Assembly: GCF_004354365.1 (NCBI RefSeq)
Contig: NZ_SJCY01000009.1
Span: 62,001-126,000, forward strand
DNA: 64,000 bases
Reading direction: 5' to 3'
Source of the DNA: Pedobacter changchengzhani
GTDB taxonomy: Bacteria; Bacteroidota; Bacteroidia; Sphingobacteriales; Sphingobacteriaceae
In this document: in pieces, positions 1 through 9,225 of the stretch
Position numbering within the stretch: the stretch's first letter is position 1
Layout: each line of letters starts with the position of its first letter
Position numbers and translations under genes: made by a program
The notes under the pieces: model-generated
Databases searched by the model: none
Told to the model about the DNA's origin: nothing
What the model saw: only the letters and a program-made list of their open reading frames with translations

Positions 1-1
1 A

Positions 2-715
2 AAGCTAGCTGAAGAAATGAAGCGAAAAGCGGAGCAAGGTAGCATGCAGTTGCAGGGCGAAGTACAAGAACTTATTTTAGAAGAATTGCTGAGAAGTAAT
101 TTTCCGTTCGATTTAATTGAAGAGGTTGGTAAGGGGGTACGTGGCGCAGATTGCGTGCAGGTTGTGCGTAATCAATTTGGACAAGAATGCGGCAAAATTA
201 TTTATGAAAGTAAGCGTACTAAAGATTTTGGTGGTGATTGGATTGATAAATTAAAAAAAGATATGCGGAGTATGGGGGTTGATGTTGCTGTTATTGTAAC
301 CCAATGTTACCCAAAAGGCATGGATTGTTTTGGACAGCGCGATGGCGTTTGGATTTGCTCTTTCGAAGAAGTAAATGCCGTGGCTTATGTACTGCGTGAT
401 GGAATTTTACGCTTATCTGGAGCAGTAAAATCGCAAGAAAACCGTGGTGAGAAAATGCACATGTTATACGATTATTTAACGGGTATAGAGTTTTCTGAAC
501 AGTGGAAAGCTATACGCGAAGGTTTTATGAGTATGAAGTTATCGATCCAACGAGAACGCGATGCTATGGAACGTTTATGGAAAGCCAGAGAAAAACAGTT
601 AGAAAAAGTTTTGTTAAATGCTACTCATATTCGTGGTTCGATAGAAGGAATTGCCGGTAGCGATAGCATACAGCTGAGTTTAACCGATGATGAGGATGCT
701 TTATTTTTGGAGTAG
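2..715 (+). CDS. DUF2130 family protein, C-terminal part (5' end outside window)
   Basis: The reading frame is open to the left edge, so this is the C-terminal 237 residues of a longer protein; DUF2130 proteins are usually about 420 residues with a coiled-coil N-terminal half. Seen here: a G-A-D-C segment, then a G-K-I-I-Y-E-S-K-R motif, then K-L-K-x-D, and late acidic residues. The D...E-x-K arrangement resembles a PD-(D/E)xK nuclease core; that is my inference, not an established function. A methionine lies at 17, but the preceding codons continue in the same frame and give typical coiled-coil residues, so 17 is not the true start. Family assignment is fairly sure, function unknown. Confidence 0.8.
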   Translation, partial: KLAEEMKRKAEQGSMQLQGEVQELILEELLRSNFPFDLIEEVGKGVRGADCVQVVRNQFGQECGKIIYESKRTKDFGGDWIDKLKKDMRSMGVDVAVIVTQCYPKGMDCFGQRDGVWICSFEEVNAVAYVLRDGILRLSGAVKSQENRGEKMHMLYDYLTGIEFSEQWKAIREGFMSMKLSIQRERDAMERLWKAREKQLEKVLLNATHIRGSIEGIAGSDSIQLSLTDDEDALFLE

Positions 716-919
716 TTTAAAATTAGCAAAGATAACTTTGAAATTTTTGGTCGAATATTAATAGCAAATTCGGAAAAGTGATTTCTTTGGAGCCTGTGAA
801 GCGGGATTTAGGGATAATATTTCGTGCTAACTAGCGGAGACAAATTTGAAGAAGACAATCAGAATCTTATATTGGTTTTATCTTCGACTTTTAATTTATA
901 TACTTAATGGACCGTTGTC

Positions 920-951
920 GGTTGATGAAAAATTTTCATCAACCCTTTTTT
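920..951 (+). terminator. intrinsic terminator
   Basis: A perfect 12-bp inverted repeat (GGTTGATGAAAA / TTTTCATCAACC) is followed by C then six T on the plus strand. It can end transcripts from the DUF2130 gene, about 200 bases upstream. The left side has no A-run, so it is not a good terminator for the minus-strand ytxJ gene. Confidence 0.7.
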
Positions 952-966
952 AATTTCTTCTAAAAT

Positions 967-1305
967 TTAAACTTTCTCTCTAATCGCTGTGGCAATTTCA
1001 TCTGCAGATATATCACTGTGTGAGCTCGTAACAACACATTTGCGGTTTTTAATTAGTAAAATTTGTGGTGATTGATGGGCAATTTGAAAGGTTTCGGCAA
1101 TTTGGTTGGATACATCTCTATGCTTTATCAAATCTAAAAAATAAAGCTTTGTGTCTTTAGGAATTACATCCCAATCTGCCTCAAAACTTTTTTTCGCCAT
1201 TAAACTGATAGAGCAACGCGTGCTATGTTTAAAAATTAGACTGTATCCGCTTGCTTCTTTTATTTCATCCAGTTGTTGTATCAACGTTAGATTAATCCAA
1301 GTCAT
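967..1305 (-). CDS. ytxJ: bacillithiol system redox-active protein YtxJ
   Basis: 112-residue thioredoxin-fold protein of the YtxJ (DUF2847) family, proposed to act as a monothiol bacilliredoxin-like protein in bacillithiol-using bacteria. The motif H-S-T-R-C-S-I-S places a single active cysteine at residue 31, and a Q-S-P-Q-I cis-proline loop follows near residue 80. There is no signal peptide, so it is cytosolic. Family members in Firmicutes and Bacteroidota have similar length. The next minus-strand gene is a 40-residue lipoprotein about 100 bases upstream. The family call is secure; the biochemical role is known mainly from its co-occurrence with bacillithiol synthesis. Confidence 0.85.
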   Translation of the reverse strand: MTWINLTLIQQLDEIKEASGYSLIFKHSTRCSISLMAKKSFEADWDVIPKDTKLYFLDLIKHRDVSNQIAETFQIAHQSPQILLIKNRKCVVTSSHSDISADEIATAIREKV

Positions 1306-1407
1306 AATTTATGCTTTAAATGTTATTTATATGGCAACATAACAGGCAACAAAAAGTTCTGTCACATTCCTTTAAATGTAAGATTATGATTTTAAAAAGA
1401 TATTTAA

Positions 1408-1530
1408 CTAATTTCTACGACGTTTGCCTTCAGGATATGAGCTATACGCTGGGCAAAGTTTAGAAGAACAAGATTCTAGAATGGTAATGGTGCAAAACAC
1501 CGCCAATAACAATATGGCTACTTTTCTCAT
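1408..1530 (-). CDS. 40-residue predicted lipoprotein
   Basis: A short frame encodes MRK, a hydrophobic stretch, then L-E-S-C at residues 18-21, a plausible lipobox, followed by a short Ser/Lys/Pro tail that contains S-K-L-C-P-A-Y and ends in an R-R-R-N basic end. Signal peptide, lipobox and basic tail argue for a real gene although it is only 123 bases long. It lies between ytxJ and ribH on the same strand. I recall similar tiny proteins with a C-P-A-Y motif in Sphingobacteria but cannot name a family. Function unknown. Confidence 0.6.
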   Translation of the reverse strand: MRKVAILLLAVFCTITILESCSSKLCPAYSSYPEGKRRRN

Positions 1531-1648
1531 TTTGTCTAATTTAATTTTTTTTTTAAAATGCAATGAAGCATTTAATGTTTTTCCTAGTTAAGCTGCTAAG
1601 TTACAAATTGTTTGTGAAAACACAATTTTTTATTGCGCTTGGCAATTT

Positions 1649-2140
1649 TTAAAAGCTACGCGCAAATTCCGCCATCTTAATTGCAGTTATAGCAGCCTCG
1701 TCACCTTTATTGCCATGTTTTCCGCCGGCTCTATCTTGTGCCTGTTCTAAATTATTGGTTGTTAATACACCAAAAATAACCGGTTTGCTATACTTTATAC
1801 TCACATTTGTTATGCCTTGAGCAACTGCATCGCAAATAAAATCAAAATGTTTGGTATCGCCCTGTATTACACATCCCAAACAAATTACGGCATCTAAACT
1901 TTTTTCATTACTTAATAAAATAGCGGCAGCACTAGAAAGCTCGAAAGTACCCGGTACCGGAAAAGAGTAGATATTTTTTTCGGCTACACCATTTTCTAGA
2001 AGTGTTTTTAAAGCACCGTTATATAATGCACCCGTAATTTCTGCGTTCCATTCGGCAACAATAATTCCAAATTTGAATTTTGCACCATTCGGCACGCTTG
2101 TGTGCGAAAAGTCAGATAGATTTTTTAATTGTGATGACAT
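1649..2140 (-). CDS. ribH: 6,7-dimethyl-8-ribityllumazine synthase
   Basis: Lumazine synthase makes 6,7-dimethyl-8-ribityllumazine from 5-amino-6-ribitylaminouracil and 3,4-dihydroxy-2-butanone 4-phosphate, the penultimate riboflavin step; it forms icosahedral or pentameric assemblies in the cytosol. The 163 residues carry family marks: A-E-W-N near residue 30, V-P-G-T-F-E-L, C-L-G-C-V-I-Q-G-D-T-K-H-F-D with the catalytic histidine, F-G-V-L-T-T-N, and a final G-N-K-G-x-E-A-A segment. The start at 2140 is supported by a TAnnTTTG -7 box immediately upstream. It follows the LytT-type regulator on the same strand by 51 bases but probably has its own promoter. Confidence 0.95.
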   Translation of the reverse strand: MSSQLKNLSDFSHTSVPNGAKFKFGIIVAEWNAEITGALYNGALKTLLENGVAEKNIYSFPVPGTFELSSAAAILLSNEKSLDAVICLGCVIQGDTKHFDFICDAVAQGITNVSIKYSKPVIFGVLTTNNLEQAQDRAGGKHGNKGDEAAITAIKMAEFARSF

Positions 2141-2144
2141 TGTG

Positions 2145-2152
2145 CAAAGGTA
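2145..2152 (-). promoter_or_regulatory. -7 promoter box for ribH
   Basis: On the minus strand this reads TACCTTTG, a full match to the Bacteroidota -7 element TAnnTTTG. It ends only four bases before the ribH ATG, so the transcript would begin at or within a few bases of the start codon. No clear TTTG -33 element is seen at the usual spacing. Confidence 0.5.
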
Positions 2153-2191
2153 AATAAAAAGGTTGATGCTTAAAAGAAGGAATATTTGATG

Positions 2192-2866
2192 TTAAATGAG
2201 TTGGATGCCAATATAGGTTGCCCCAATCGGGATTGCTTTTTCATTTATCCAGATTTGACTGCGATCGAACTTCAATATTTTATTTTTAGCTACAATAAAC
2301 GCACGATGACAGCGTAAAAAATCAGTTTTTGGCAACAGTTCGGCAAAATCATTTATGGTAATTCTGGTGCTGATTAATTTATTTGCCAACTGAATTTGGG
2401 CGTAATTTCCTGACGCTTCAACATATAAAATATCTTTCAATTCAACTTTAATTTGTTGATAGCCATCCTTCACAAAAATATAATCGCAGGTTTGGTTAGC
2501 ACTTTGGTTTCTGAGGTTAAAAAGTTCTAGTGCTTTGTTGCATGCTTTTAAGAAACGGGCAAGTGAAAAGGGCTTTAGCAAATAATCAACCGCATCGAGT
2601 TCGAAACTTTGAACAGCATGTTCTGTATAAGCAGTAGTAAAAATAACCATAGGTGGATTGGTTAAGCTCTTCAAAAAATCGATGCCACTAATGTCTGGCA
2701 TTTTAATATCCAAAAAGATTAAGTCAACTTTGTTTTTTTGTAAGTAATCTAATGCTTCAAAAGCATTGTTAAATTGCGCTTTCAATTCTACAAAGCGTAC
2801 TTTGGATGTATGCGATTTTACAATATCTAACGCAATCGATTCATCATCTATAGCAATCGCAATCAT
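2192..2866 (-). CDS. LytTR-family response regulator
   Basis: 224 residues: an N-terminal receiver domain (about 1-120) with acidic pocket D7-D8, phospho-acceptor D53 in F-L-D-I-K-M-P-D, and K98 in D-Y-L-L-K-P-F; then a LytTR DNA-binding domain (about 125-224) with the typical V-E-A-S-G-N-Y and C-H-R-A-F-I-V segments. It should bind DNA when phosphorylated by the histidine kinase gene 32 bases upstream on the same strand. Targets cannot be told from the sequence. In Bacteroidota such pairs are very common and mostly uncharacterised. Confidence 0.92.
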   Translation of the reverse strand: MIAIAIDDESIALDIVKSHTSKVRFVELKAQFNNAFEALDYLQKNKVDLIFLDIKMPDISGIDFLKSLTNPPMVIFTTAYTEHAVQSFELDAVDYLLKPFSLARFLKACNKALELFNLRNQSANQTCDYIFVKDGYQQIKVELKDILYVEASGNYAQIQLANKLISTRITINDFAELLPKTDFLRCHRAFIVAKNKILKFDRSQIWINEKAIPIGATYIGIQLI

Positions 2867-2898
2867 ATTTTTAATTTGTGGTGAGGCTAATATAGGCT

Positions 2899-4437
2899 TT
2901 AATCTAACTCTAAAGTTAAATGAACAAAAAATTCTTTGGCATTTTCGTGGATAATCAGCTCATGTTTGCCGTAGTAAAGTAATGCCAACCGTTGTTTCAC
3001 ATTTTGTAAACCAATGCCACTTTTTAGTTTTTCGGGGTCGTTATCTGCCTTAATGTAAATGCTGTTGCTCACATCAAAATGTAAAATATTATTGGTTGTT
3101 TGTAAGGTAATTTTAATGTGCGAAGGCTGTTGTAAACTAATGCCGTGTTTAAAAGCATTTTCGATAAATGGAATCAAAAGCATTGGCGTTATTTGTAGGT
3201 TATTTACTTGGTCATCTATTGTAGTTTCAATTTTTATATCGCCTGATCGAGAAATGCGGAGTTTTTGCAAGTCGATATAATTGTTTAGGTATTCAACCTC
3301 GCGAGCGAGCGAAATTTTATCCAATGTATTTTCGTGAAGCATAAAACGCATCATATCGCCAAGCTTTTGAATACCCTCGCCAGTTCGTTCGGCGTTTTCT
3401 TGCAATGCAGTACCAAAAAGCGTATTTAGTGCGTTAAATAAAAAATGGGGATTGATCTGCGATTTTAAGAAGTTTAGATTGGCATCCGACTTACCCAATT
3501 CGGTTTTTAGCATCTGTATTTCTGTTTGCTTTTCGAATTTGTGTTTATAAATGTACCAAGCAAACGGTGTTGTAATGCAAACCAATACCACCGAAGTTAG
3601 AATAAGTGTGATTGGTACAGTTGGTCCGCCACCCATAAAAGTAGCCAAGATAAAAAGTAGTATTAATATGGAAACCGTGCTCAAACCTACGTTGGTCCAG
3701 AAATATTTACCAAAGCCTTTACCTTTCTTCTTTAAATTGGGAATGGTAAAATAAATCGAATAAAAAGCTAATGCGATATTTATAGGTGGTGCAATAAGCC
3801 AAACTACTAAAACTTCGGTATCAAACCTTGCCGATAAGATGGTTCCAAAAATCATTAAAGATACAAGCCATATTTTCGTTGCGATAAATAATTCTGAAAC
3901 AATGTTTGGACTGTAATTTTTTAACAGATAACTTTTGCCCAAAAGCGATAATCCGTTTTCGTTTAAGTAAGTGTAGGTACAAAATAAGAGATAAAGTAAA
4001 AAAACATAACCGAAAGCCTCACCGAAGAAAGCGTCGTAAGCCGAACTTAAATTTGGATAATCAAGCAACCGATAGGCTTCTGAATAGGTAATTGCCACCA
4101 TCCATGTTAGTATGCTTATGGCTGTAACGATAACTAATAAAATTACATTTAAAGCAAGGTTGTTTTTTTTAAGGATTTGGGGAATAAAGCAAAAGTTTAT
4201 CAGTAAAAAGCTGATGTAAATACTGCTACTTTTAAATAAATTGGGCAGAAAATAATTTGCTATTACGCTGTAGCCTATATGCACATCAACAAAACTGTAA
4301 ACATTTGGCTGACTGTAAGCTGTTCGTACGCAAATATTGATGAGTGCTAAAATGTACAGCGTGGTAGAGATCCAAAACTCTAAATGATTTATATTCTTTT
4401 TGTTGTTGTTTTCCATTTTATCGTAATTGTAATGCAA
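2899..4437 (-). CDS. LytS-type sensor histidine kinase (His_kinase family)
   Basis: 512 residues. The N-terminal 300 contain about eight hydrophobic membrane segments (for example 22-40, 74-90, 97-116, 140-157, 186-203, 210-230, 250-290), with no recognisable sensor domain. The kinase half has K-S-Q-I-N-P-H-F-L-F-N with phospho-acceptor H331, an N-box L-I-P-F-I-E-N-A-F-K-H-G around residues 421-432, and a G-I-G-L-Q-N-V-K-Q-R-L box. This is the YehU/LytS class, which pairs with LytTR regulators; the regulator gene follows directly. Met8 is an equally possible start. The signal sensed is unknown. Confidence 0.9.
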   Translation of the reverse strand: MHYNYDKMENNNKKNINHLEFWISTTLYILALINICVRTAYSQPNVYSFVDVHIGYSVIANYFLPNLFKSSSIYISFLLINFCFIPQILKKNNLALNVILLVIVTAISILTWMVAITYSEAYRLLDYPNLSSAYDAFFGEAFGYVFLLYLLFCTYTYLNENGLSLLGKSYLLKNYSPNIVSELFIATKIWLVSLMIFGTILSARFDTEVLVVWLIAPPINIALAFYSIYFTIPNLKKKGKGFGKYFWTNVGLSTVSILILLFILATFMGGGPTVPITLILTSVVLVCITTPFAWYIYKHKFEKQTEIQMLKTELGKSDANLNFLKSQINPHFLFNALNTLFGTALQENAERTGEGIQKLGDMMRFMLHENTLDKISLAREVEYLNNYIDLQKLRISRSGDIKIETTIDDQVNNLQITPMLLIPFIENAFKHGISLQQPSHIKITLQTTNNILHFDVSNSIYIKADNDPEKLKSGIGLQNVKQRLALLYYGKHELIIHENAKEFFVHLTLELD

Positions 4438-4615
4438 GTTTACTTATGTTACCATTATCATATATTATAAAAGTGACAGAAGCCTTTAAAAATGTGATGA
4501 ACGTAAGTTTTAAAGTCGCAAGTTTCTTTCTGGCGGTTAAAAATGGACTAAAACGGATTTTTTGACCTAATTTTACAGCATACAAAATCCACTTACAACA
4601 AAATCCTATAAATAA

Positions 4616-4963
4616 ATGATCGTTTACGGAATCCCCAATTGCAATACAGTTAAAAAAGCACAAGATTGGTTAAAAGAAAATAACATAGTGTTCGAATTTC
4701 ATGATTTTAAAAAGAAGGGTATAACTGCCGAGAAACTGAATGAATGGTGCAATGCGTTTGGTTGGGAAACCGTACTGAACCGTAAAGGATTAACTTGGAA
4801 AAAACTGAGCAAAGAAGCACAATTGGAAATAAACAACCAAGCCTTGGCAATTGCATATTTAGTGGCGCATACAAGTGCAATAAAAAGACCAATTATCGAA
4901 AAAAACAATACGCCAGTTTTGGTCGGGTTTGATGTAGCAAAATACGAACAAACACTTCTCTAA
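4616..4963 (+). CDS. ArsC/YffB-family reductase-like protein
   Basis: 115-residue ArsC-family protein with an N-terminal G-I-P-N-C-N-T-V-K-K-A motif; C9 is the only redox cysteine in it (C-N-T-V rather than the C-x-x-C of Spx). A later I-K-R-P-I-I segment and V-G-F complete the glutaredoxin-like ArsC fold. YffB-type members are suspected glutathione-dependent or thiol-dependent reductases; arsenate reduction is not implied, since no ars genes are nearby. It is divergent from the histidine kinase gene, with the 178-base gap holding both upstream regions. Confidence 0.85.
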   Translation: MIVYGIPNCNTVKKAQDWLKENNIVFEFHDFKKKGITAEKLNEWCNAFGWETVLNRKGLTWKKLSKEAQLEINNQALAIAYLVAHTSAIKRPIIEKNNTPVLVGFDVAKYEQTLL

Positions 4964-5019
4964 GTTATTTGTTCTCTGTTAAAGTATGTTAAAAGCATAT
5001 CTAAATATTTAAAACACTT

Positions 5020-5027
5020 TATTTTTA
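5020..5027 (+). promoter_or_regulatory. possible -7 box (TAnnTTTA) next to the start codon
   Basis: TATTTTTA, one mismatch from TAnnTTTG, ends four bases before the ATG at 5032. A near-identical arrangement precedes the M1 peptidase gene (TATATTTA at 5804-5811, ATG at 5817). Both imply very short 5' leaders. Confidence 0.3.
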
Positions 5028-5031
5028 CGTT

Positions 5032-5772
5032 ATGCAGAAACTTATTATTATCGTATTGTTGGTTTTTCCGATTCAATTGATTGCACAAACCGTTACCACG
5101 GGTGGAGTTTTCGATTATGCTAAAAAAAGTATTGCATTGCCTGGGGTTACTGTTCGTAATTTGAACAATAAAAAAGTAACGTTAACCAATAACGAAGGTA
5201 AATTTGTAATTGGAGCAAGTGTGGGCGAAATTTTAGAGTTCTCTTTAATTGGTTACCATACCGATACCTTATATGTAACAAATTTGCTTACAAAAATTAT
5301 TTACTTGCCTGTAAAAAGTACTTCGTTAAATGATGTTACCGTAGAAGGTGTGAAGATAAATAAGGAGATTGCCAACGCCAAAGATCCGCTTGCTGAGAAG
5401 TACACCTTATTAAATACTGGCGGAAATTTAGATAGGAAAGTAATGACTGATAAAGTTGGCGGTTTAACTTTGAATTTAGGATATGGAAAGTATAAGCGCG
5501 AACAGCAAAAAGAAATTTTATTACAAGAGAAAGATGCTTATCGACAAGAAATTAATGCAAATTTTAATGAAACTAGTGTTAAAGAACTGACTAAACTAGA
5601 TGGCGAGGAACTTAAAAATTTTATAGTAATATATTCGCCTTCGGTAGAAAAAGTTCAATCTGAAAGGCCTTTTAAATATAATTATTACATTGCACAAGCT
5701 TACCAAGCATGGCTAAAACTTCCGCTTAGTCAACGCAAATTGAAAGACCTACCTAAACTTGAAAAGAATTAA
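5032..5772 (+). CDS. secreted protein with carboxypeptidase-regulatory-like domain
   Basis: 246 residues. A signal peptide (about 1-19, ending I-A-Q) is followed by a CarboxypepD_reg-like beta domain (about 21-105): G-V-F-D-Y...[22 protein letters not shown]. This domain is common at the N-terminus of TonB-dependent receptors, but here the rest is a charged, probably helical C-terminal region with no barrel. Such short members are common in Bacteroidota and mostly uncharacterised. The protein probably sits in the periplasm or at the outer membrane. The M1 peptidase gene follows 44 bases downstream and may be cotranscribed. Confidence 0.8.
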   Translation: MQKLIIIVLLVFPIQLIAQTVTTGGVFDYAKKSIALPGVTVRNLNNKKVTLTNNEGKFVIGASVGEILEFSLIGYHTDTLYVTNLLTKIIYLPVKSTSLNDVTVEGVKINKEIANAKDPLAEKYTLLNTGGNLDRKVMTDKVGGLTLNLGYGKYKREQQKEILLQEKDAYRQEINANFNETSVKELTKLDGEELKNFIVIYSPSVEKVQSERPFKYNYYIAQAYQAWLKLPLSQRKLKDLPKLEKN

Positions 5773-5816
5773 TTCTATCTTTTTTAAATTACGTTAAAGT
5801 ATTTATATTTACCGCC

Positions 5817-7796
5817 ATGCAATATAAAAATTTGTTATCTACCTTCCTGTCTTTAAATCTATTTTTAATAGTTTTTACGGTTAGTGCACAGGAGAAACCT
5901 CGTAGTATATACGATGCTCACGAGGCATTTGCACCGAATTTTTACACCCAAAATGGGAACGAGTACCGATCTGCTAACGGTTATCCAGGACCAAAATATT
6001 GGCAAAACCGTGCAGATTATAAAATTGATGCTGCACTAAACGATGTTGAAAACACGGTTTCAGGCACTGTTACCATTTCCTATAAAAACAATAGTCCCGA
6101 TAAACTTTCTTTTTTGTGGTTGCAATTGGATCAAAATTTATTCGCTGTTAACTCAAGAGGAAATGCTGTTATTGCAGGAAAAAGCAGGTATGGTGCGCAA
6201 GGCGAAAAATTTGATGGTGGCTATAAAATAAGTTCCATTGCGGTTGATGAAAAAGAGAAACCAGTTAAATTTACTCAAATTGTAGAAGATACCAGAATGC
6301 AGATTCGTTTGGCCGAACCTTTACAAGGCAATGGTGCATCGATTAAAATTAAAATTAATTATTCTTTCGCCATTCCCAAAAACGGATCAGACCGTATGGG
6401 GCGGTTAAATACCAAAAATGGAGAGATTTATTCAATAGGCCAATGGTTTCCACGGATGTGTGTTTATGATGATGTAATTGGTTGGAATACATTGCCATAT
6501 TGGGGTGCTGGTGAATTTTACTGCGAATATGGTGATGTTGATTATACCATTACTGCACCAGCTTCTCACATCGTCTTGGGGTCTGGAGAATTATTAAATC
6601 CTCAAGAAGTATTCACACCAACGGAGCTAAAAAGATGGAACGAAGCAAAATTAAGCGACAAAGTTATCCATGTACGTACTGAAGATGAGGTTAATCAATC
6701 GGCTTCAGCTATACAAAAAGGCACAAAAACTTGGAAATATAAAATGTTAAATACCAGAGATGTAGCTTGGGCTTCATCTAAAGCTTTTGTGTTGGATGCA
6801 GCACGAATTAACTTGGCCAGTGGCAAAAAATCTTTAGCAGTATCGGCTCAACCTGTAGAAAGTAACGGACAAGATGCTTACGGAAGAGGTGTAGAATATG
6901 TAAAAACTTCCATAGAATATTATTCAAAAACTTTGTTCGAATATTCTTATCCAATGGCTATTAATATTGCTTCCAATGTAAGTGGAATGGAATATCCGGG
7001 TATCGTATTTTGCGGTTGGAAAGCTAAGAATCAAGACTTATGGTTTACCTTAGATCATGAATTTGGGCATAATTGGTTTCCAATGGTTGTAGGTTCTAAT
7101 GAACGTAAGTATGCGTGGATGGATGAGGGTTTCAATATTTTTATAAATGGATTATCTAGGGATAATTTTAACGGTGGAGAATATAAATCAAAAGATGCCG
7201 AGAACGTACATTTAGATGCTAAAACTTGGGCAGATGATAACAATGAGTTTATTATGTTATTGCCCGATGCCATGAAGGAGCGAAGCATTGGTTCACAAAT
7301 TTATAATAAACCCGGTGAAGGTTTGGCACTTTTAAGAAATGAAATATTAGGTAAAGACCGTTTTGATTACGCTTTTAGAGAATATATTAAAAATTGGGCA
7401 TTTAAACACCCAACACCAAATGATTTTTTTAGATCGATGGACAATGCTGCGGGCGAAGATTTATCGTGGTTTTGGAAAGGTTGGTTTTTGAATAATTGGA
7501 AAATGGATCAGGCAATAACCGATGTAAAAGAAGTTAAAATGGATAAGCAACTTAAAAGTGTGAATATCGAAATTACCAATTTACAACAATTGCCAATGCC
7601 AATTCTGTTAAGGATTACAACCCAAAGTGGTAAGGTAACTAACCTAAAAATTGGTGTTGATGTTTGGATGAGAAATAATACTTGGACGGTCAATTTCCCT
7701 ACAAACGAAGCTTTAAAATCAATCGTTATTGATGCTGATAAAGTTCTTCCGGATATGGATGATAGCAACAATACTTGGACAGCGAGCGCAAATTAA
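5817..7796 (+). CDS. M1 family zinc metallopeptidase, secreted
   Basis: 659 residues with a signal peptide (about 1-24, ending V-S-A-Q). An N-terminal beta domain precedes the gluzincin catalytic domain: H414-E-F-G-H418 followed by E437 in W-M-D-E-G, the HExxH-x18-E zinc signature. A G-x-M-E-Y-P segment upstream (S-G-M-E-Y-P-G) corresponds to the M1 GxMEN exopeptidase loop but with Y instead of N. M1 enzymes cut N-terminal residues from peptides; members of this Bacteroidota subgroup are exported. Likely periplasmic or surface location is inferred from the signal peptide. Substrate unknown. Confidence 0.9.
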   Translation: MQYKNLLSTFLSLNLFLIVFTVSAQEKPRSIYDAHEAFAPNFYTQNGNEYRSANGYPGPKYWQNRADYKIDAALNDVENTVSGTVTISYKNNSPDKLSFLWLQLDQNLFAVNSRGNAVIAGKSRYGAQGEKFDGGYKISSIAVDEKEKPVKFTQIVEDTRMQIRLAEPLQGNGASIKIKINYSFAIPKNGSDRMGRLNTKNGEIYSIGQWFPRMCVYDDVIGWNTLPYWGAGEFYCEYGDVDYTITAPASHIVLGSGELLNPQEVFTPTELKRWNEAKLSDKVIHVRTEDEVNQSASAIQKGTKTWKYKMLNTRDVAWASSKAFVLDAARINLASGKKSLAVSAQPVESNGQDAYGRGVEYVKTSIEYYSKTLFEYSYPMAINIASNVSGMEYPGIVFCGWKAKNQDLWFTLDHEFGHNWFPMVVGSNERKYAWMDEGFNIFINGLSRDNFNGGEYKSKDAENVHLDAKTWADDNNEFIMLLPDAMKERSIGSQIYNKPGEGLALLRNEILGKDRFDYAFREYIKNWAFKHPTPNDFFRSMDNAAGEDLSWFWKGWFLNNWKMDQAITDVKEVKMDKQLKSVNIEITNLQQLPMPILLRITTQSGKVTNLKIGVDVWMRNNTWTVNFPTNEALKSIVIDADKVLPDMDDSNNTWTASAN

Positions 7797-7831
7797 TTAT
7801 TAAAATAACTGGTTTTTTTGATTAAACAATT

Positions 7832-8056
7832 ATGATTTTAGAGAACCAAAAAAACAATCCGTTACATGGGATTACATTAGAGAAAATTGTAACCGATTTG
7901 CATGCACATTACGGTTGGGATAAATTAGGCTCGTTTGTCAGGATAGATTGTTTTATTAATAATCAAAGCATAAGCTCGAGCTTAAAGCTATTGCGCAAAC
8001 TGCCTTGGGCACGTAAAAAAGTTGAAGATTTGTACTTGAAAACTTTTAATAAGTAA
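7832..8056 (+). CDS. VF530 family DNA-binding-like protein (DUF2132)
   Basis: 74 residues matching the small VF530/DUF2132 family: [10 protein letters not shown] near the N-terminus, L...Y-G-W-x-x-L-G, then R-I-x-C-F, and P-S/S-I[21 protein letters not shown] at the end. The family fold was solved for the Vibrio protein and DNA binding was proposed from structure; no function is established. It follows the M1 gene by 35 bases and ends at a strong bidirectional terminator. Confidence 0.88.
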   Translation: MILENQKNNPLHGITLEKIVTDLHAHYGWDKLGSFVRIDCFINNQSISSSLKLLRKLPWARKKVEDLYLKTFNK

Positions 8057-8078
8057 TTGAAAATTAATTTACTACCAT

Positions 8079-8111
8079 AAAAAAAAGAGCGGTTTATATC
8101 GCTCTTTTTTT
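8079..8111. terminator. bidirectional intrinsic terminator
   Basis: AAAAAAAGAGCG, an 8-base loop, then CGCTCTTTTTTT. It has T-runs in both directions and sits between two convergent genes (VF530 on plus, SPFH on minus), so it can end both. Confidence 0.9.
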
Positions 8112-8135
8112 ATGAAGGAATATTGGAAATATGTT

Positions 8136-9041
8136 TTAGTTATTGCCTAAAATAATTGGCGCACTTTTCCCATTCCCCATAATAATTACTTTTGTATTGG
8201 CCGATTTAGCAATTTCCTTTTGCGCCAAAATAGATTCATACTGTAATTGTCTATCGCTCAAGCCTGTAGATAATATTTTTTGATAATCGGCTATTCCCTG
8301 CGCTTCTACACGTTTACGTTCTGCTTCCTGACGCTCTTTCTGAAGCACGAAAGTCATTTTTTGTGCATCTTGCTCTGCATTAATTTTCGATTCGATACTG
8401 GCTTTAACAGATGCAGGCAAAGTAATGTTACGTATAAGCAGTTGCTCTAACTCTAAACCTCTTTTGGCGAAGCTTTTTTCTATGGTAGAAAATATTTTGG
8501 ATTGAAATTCATCTCGTTTGCTCGAATACAAAGCCACAGCATCGTAAGAAACTGCATTATCTCTAATTGCCGTTCTAGAAACCGGACGAACAATTTTTTC
8601 CAAGTAATCAGTTCCAATTTCTTTTAAAATAACCGGTGCCGAACTTGCCTTAACTCTAAAAAGAACCGAAAGATCGATTACAACTTCCAATCCATCGGCA
8701 GATAGTACGCGAAGCGCATCGTCGCCTTGCTTATTTCCTTCGTCGGTAACGCCTGCCATGGTGTAATTTTGTGTTTTAACATCAAAAGGTGTAACATCAG
8801 CTACAGGGTTAATTATATTTAAGCCACTGTATAAAACGTCGTTATCAACCTTTCCAAAAACTGTTTTTACGCCAACTTCGCCAGCATCTATTACTTTAAA
8901 CATAGATAACGAAACGCCCACCAAAACAATTACACCGCCAAAAATTTTGATGGCGCTACTGTATCGGCTGGCTGGGTTTGATGGGGCGGAAAATACAAAG
9001 CCTACTATAATGATGATGATTCCAATGATGCCTAAGAACAT
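8136..9041 (-). CDS. SPFH domain / prohibitin-family membrane protein
   Basis: 301 residues. Two hydrophobic segments (about 2-18 and 31-50) anchor the N-terminus; the SPFH/band-7 domain runs from about 52 (V-I-D-A-G-E-V-G-V-K-T-V-F-G-K-V) to about 215, followed by a charged coiled-coil region rich in E/Q/R/K (I-N-A-E-Q-D-A-Q-K-M) and a short tail. Prohibitin-like proteins assemble into large rings on membranes and often control membrane proteases such as FtsH. It is monocistronic here. A glycine/alanine-poor tail ending G-N-N is typical for this subgroup. Confidence 0.9.
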   Translation of the reverse strand: MFLGIIGIIIIIVGFVFSAPSNPASRYSSAIKIFGGVIVLVGVSLSMFKVIDAGEVGVKTVFGKVDNDVLYSGLNIINPVADVTPFDVKTQNYTMAGVTDEGNKQGDDALRVLSADGLEVVIDLSVLFRVKASSAPVILKEIGTDYLEKIVRPVSRTAIRDNAVSYDAVALYSSKRDEFQSKIFSTIEKSFAKRGLELEQLLIRNITLPASVKASIESKINAEQDAQKMTFVLQKERQEAERKRVEAQGIADYQKILSTGLSDRQLQYESILAQKEIAKSANTKVIIMGNGKSAPIILGNN

Positions 9042-9171
9042 AATTTTAAAATTTAATTGAGTTTAATGTAAATCGCAATTTAGTGTATTTATTTTTAGTC
9101 AGAGCAAATTTGGTGAAAGTTATACACGATTAACGTTCATTAAGAATATTGATTTTGGGTTATTATATTTT

Positions 9172-9203
9172 TTTGATAAGGTTTTGATTATTTACTATTT
9201 TTG
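9172..9203 (+). promoter_or_regulatory. consensus Bacteroidota promoter
   Basis: TTTG at 9172-9175, 20 bases, then TATTTTTG at 9196-9203: a full match to the TTTG / TAnnTTTG form used by the Bacteroidota housekeeping sigma factor. It would start a transcript near 9210, about 16 bases before the lipoprotein ATG at 9226. Confidence 0.7.
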
Positions 9204-9225
9204 CCTTTACAAACCTAGATTATCT

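Noticed and set aside
4616-4963. Arsenate reductase in an arsenic-resistance locus
   Set aside because: The ArsC-fold protein has a YffB-like active site and no arsB, acr3 or arsR gene nearby, so arsenic resistance is not supported.
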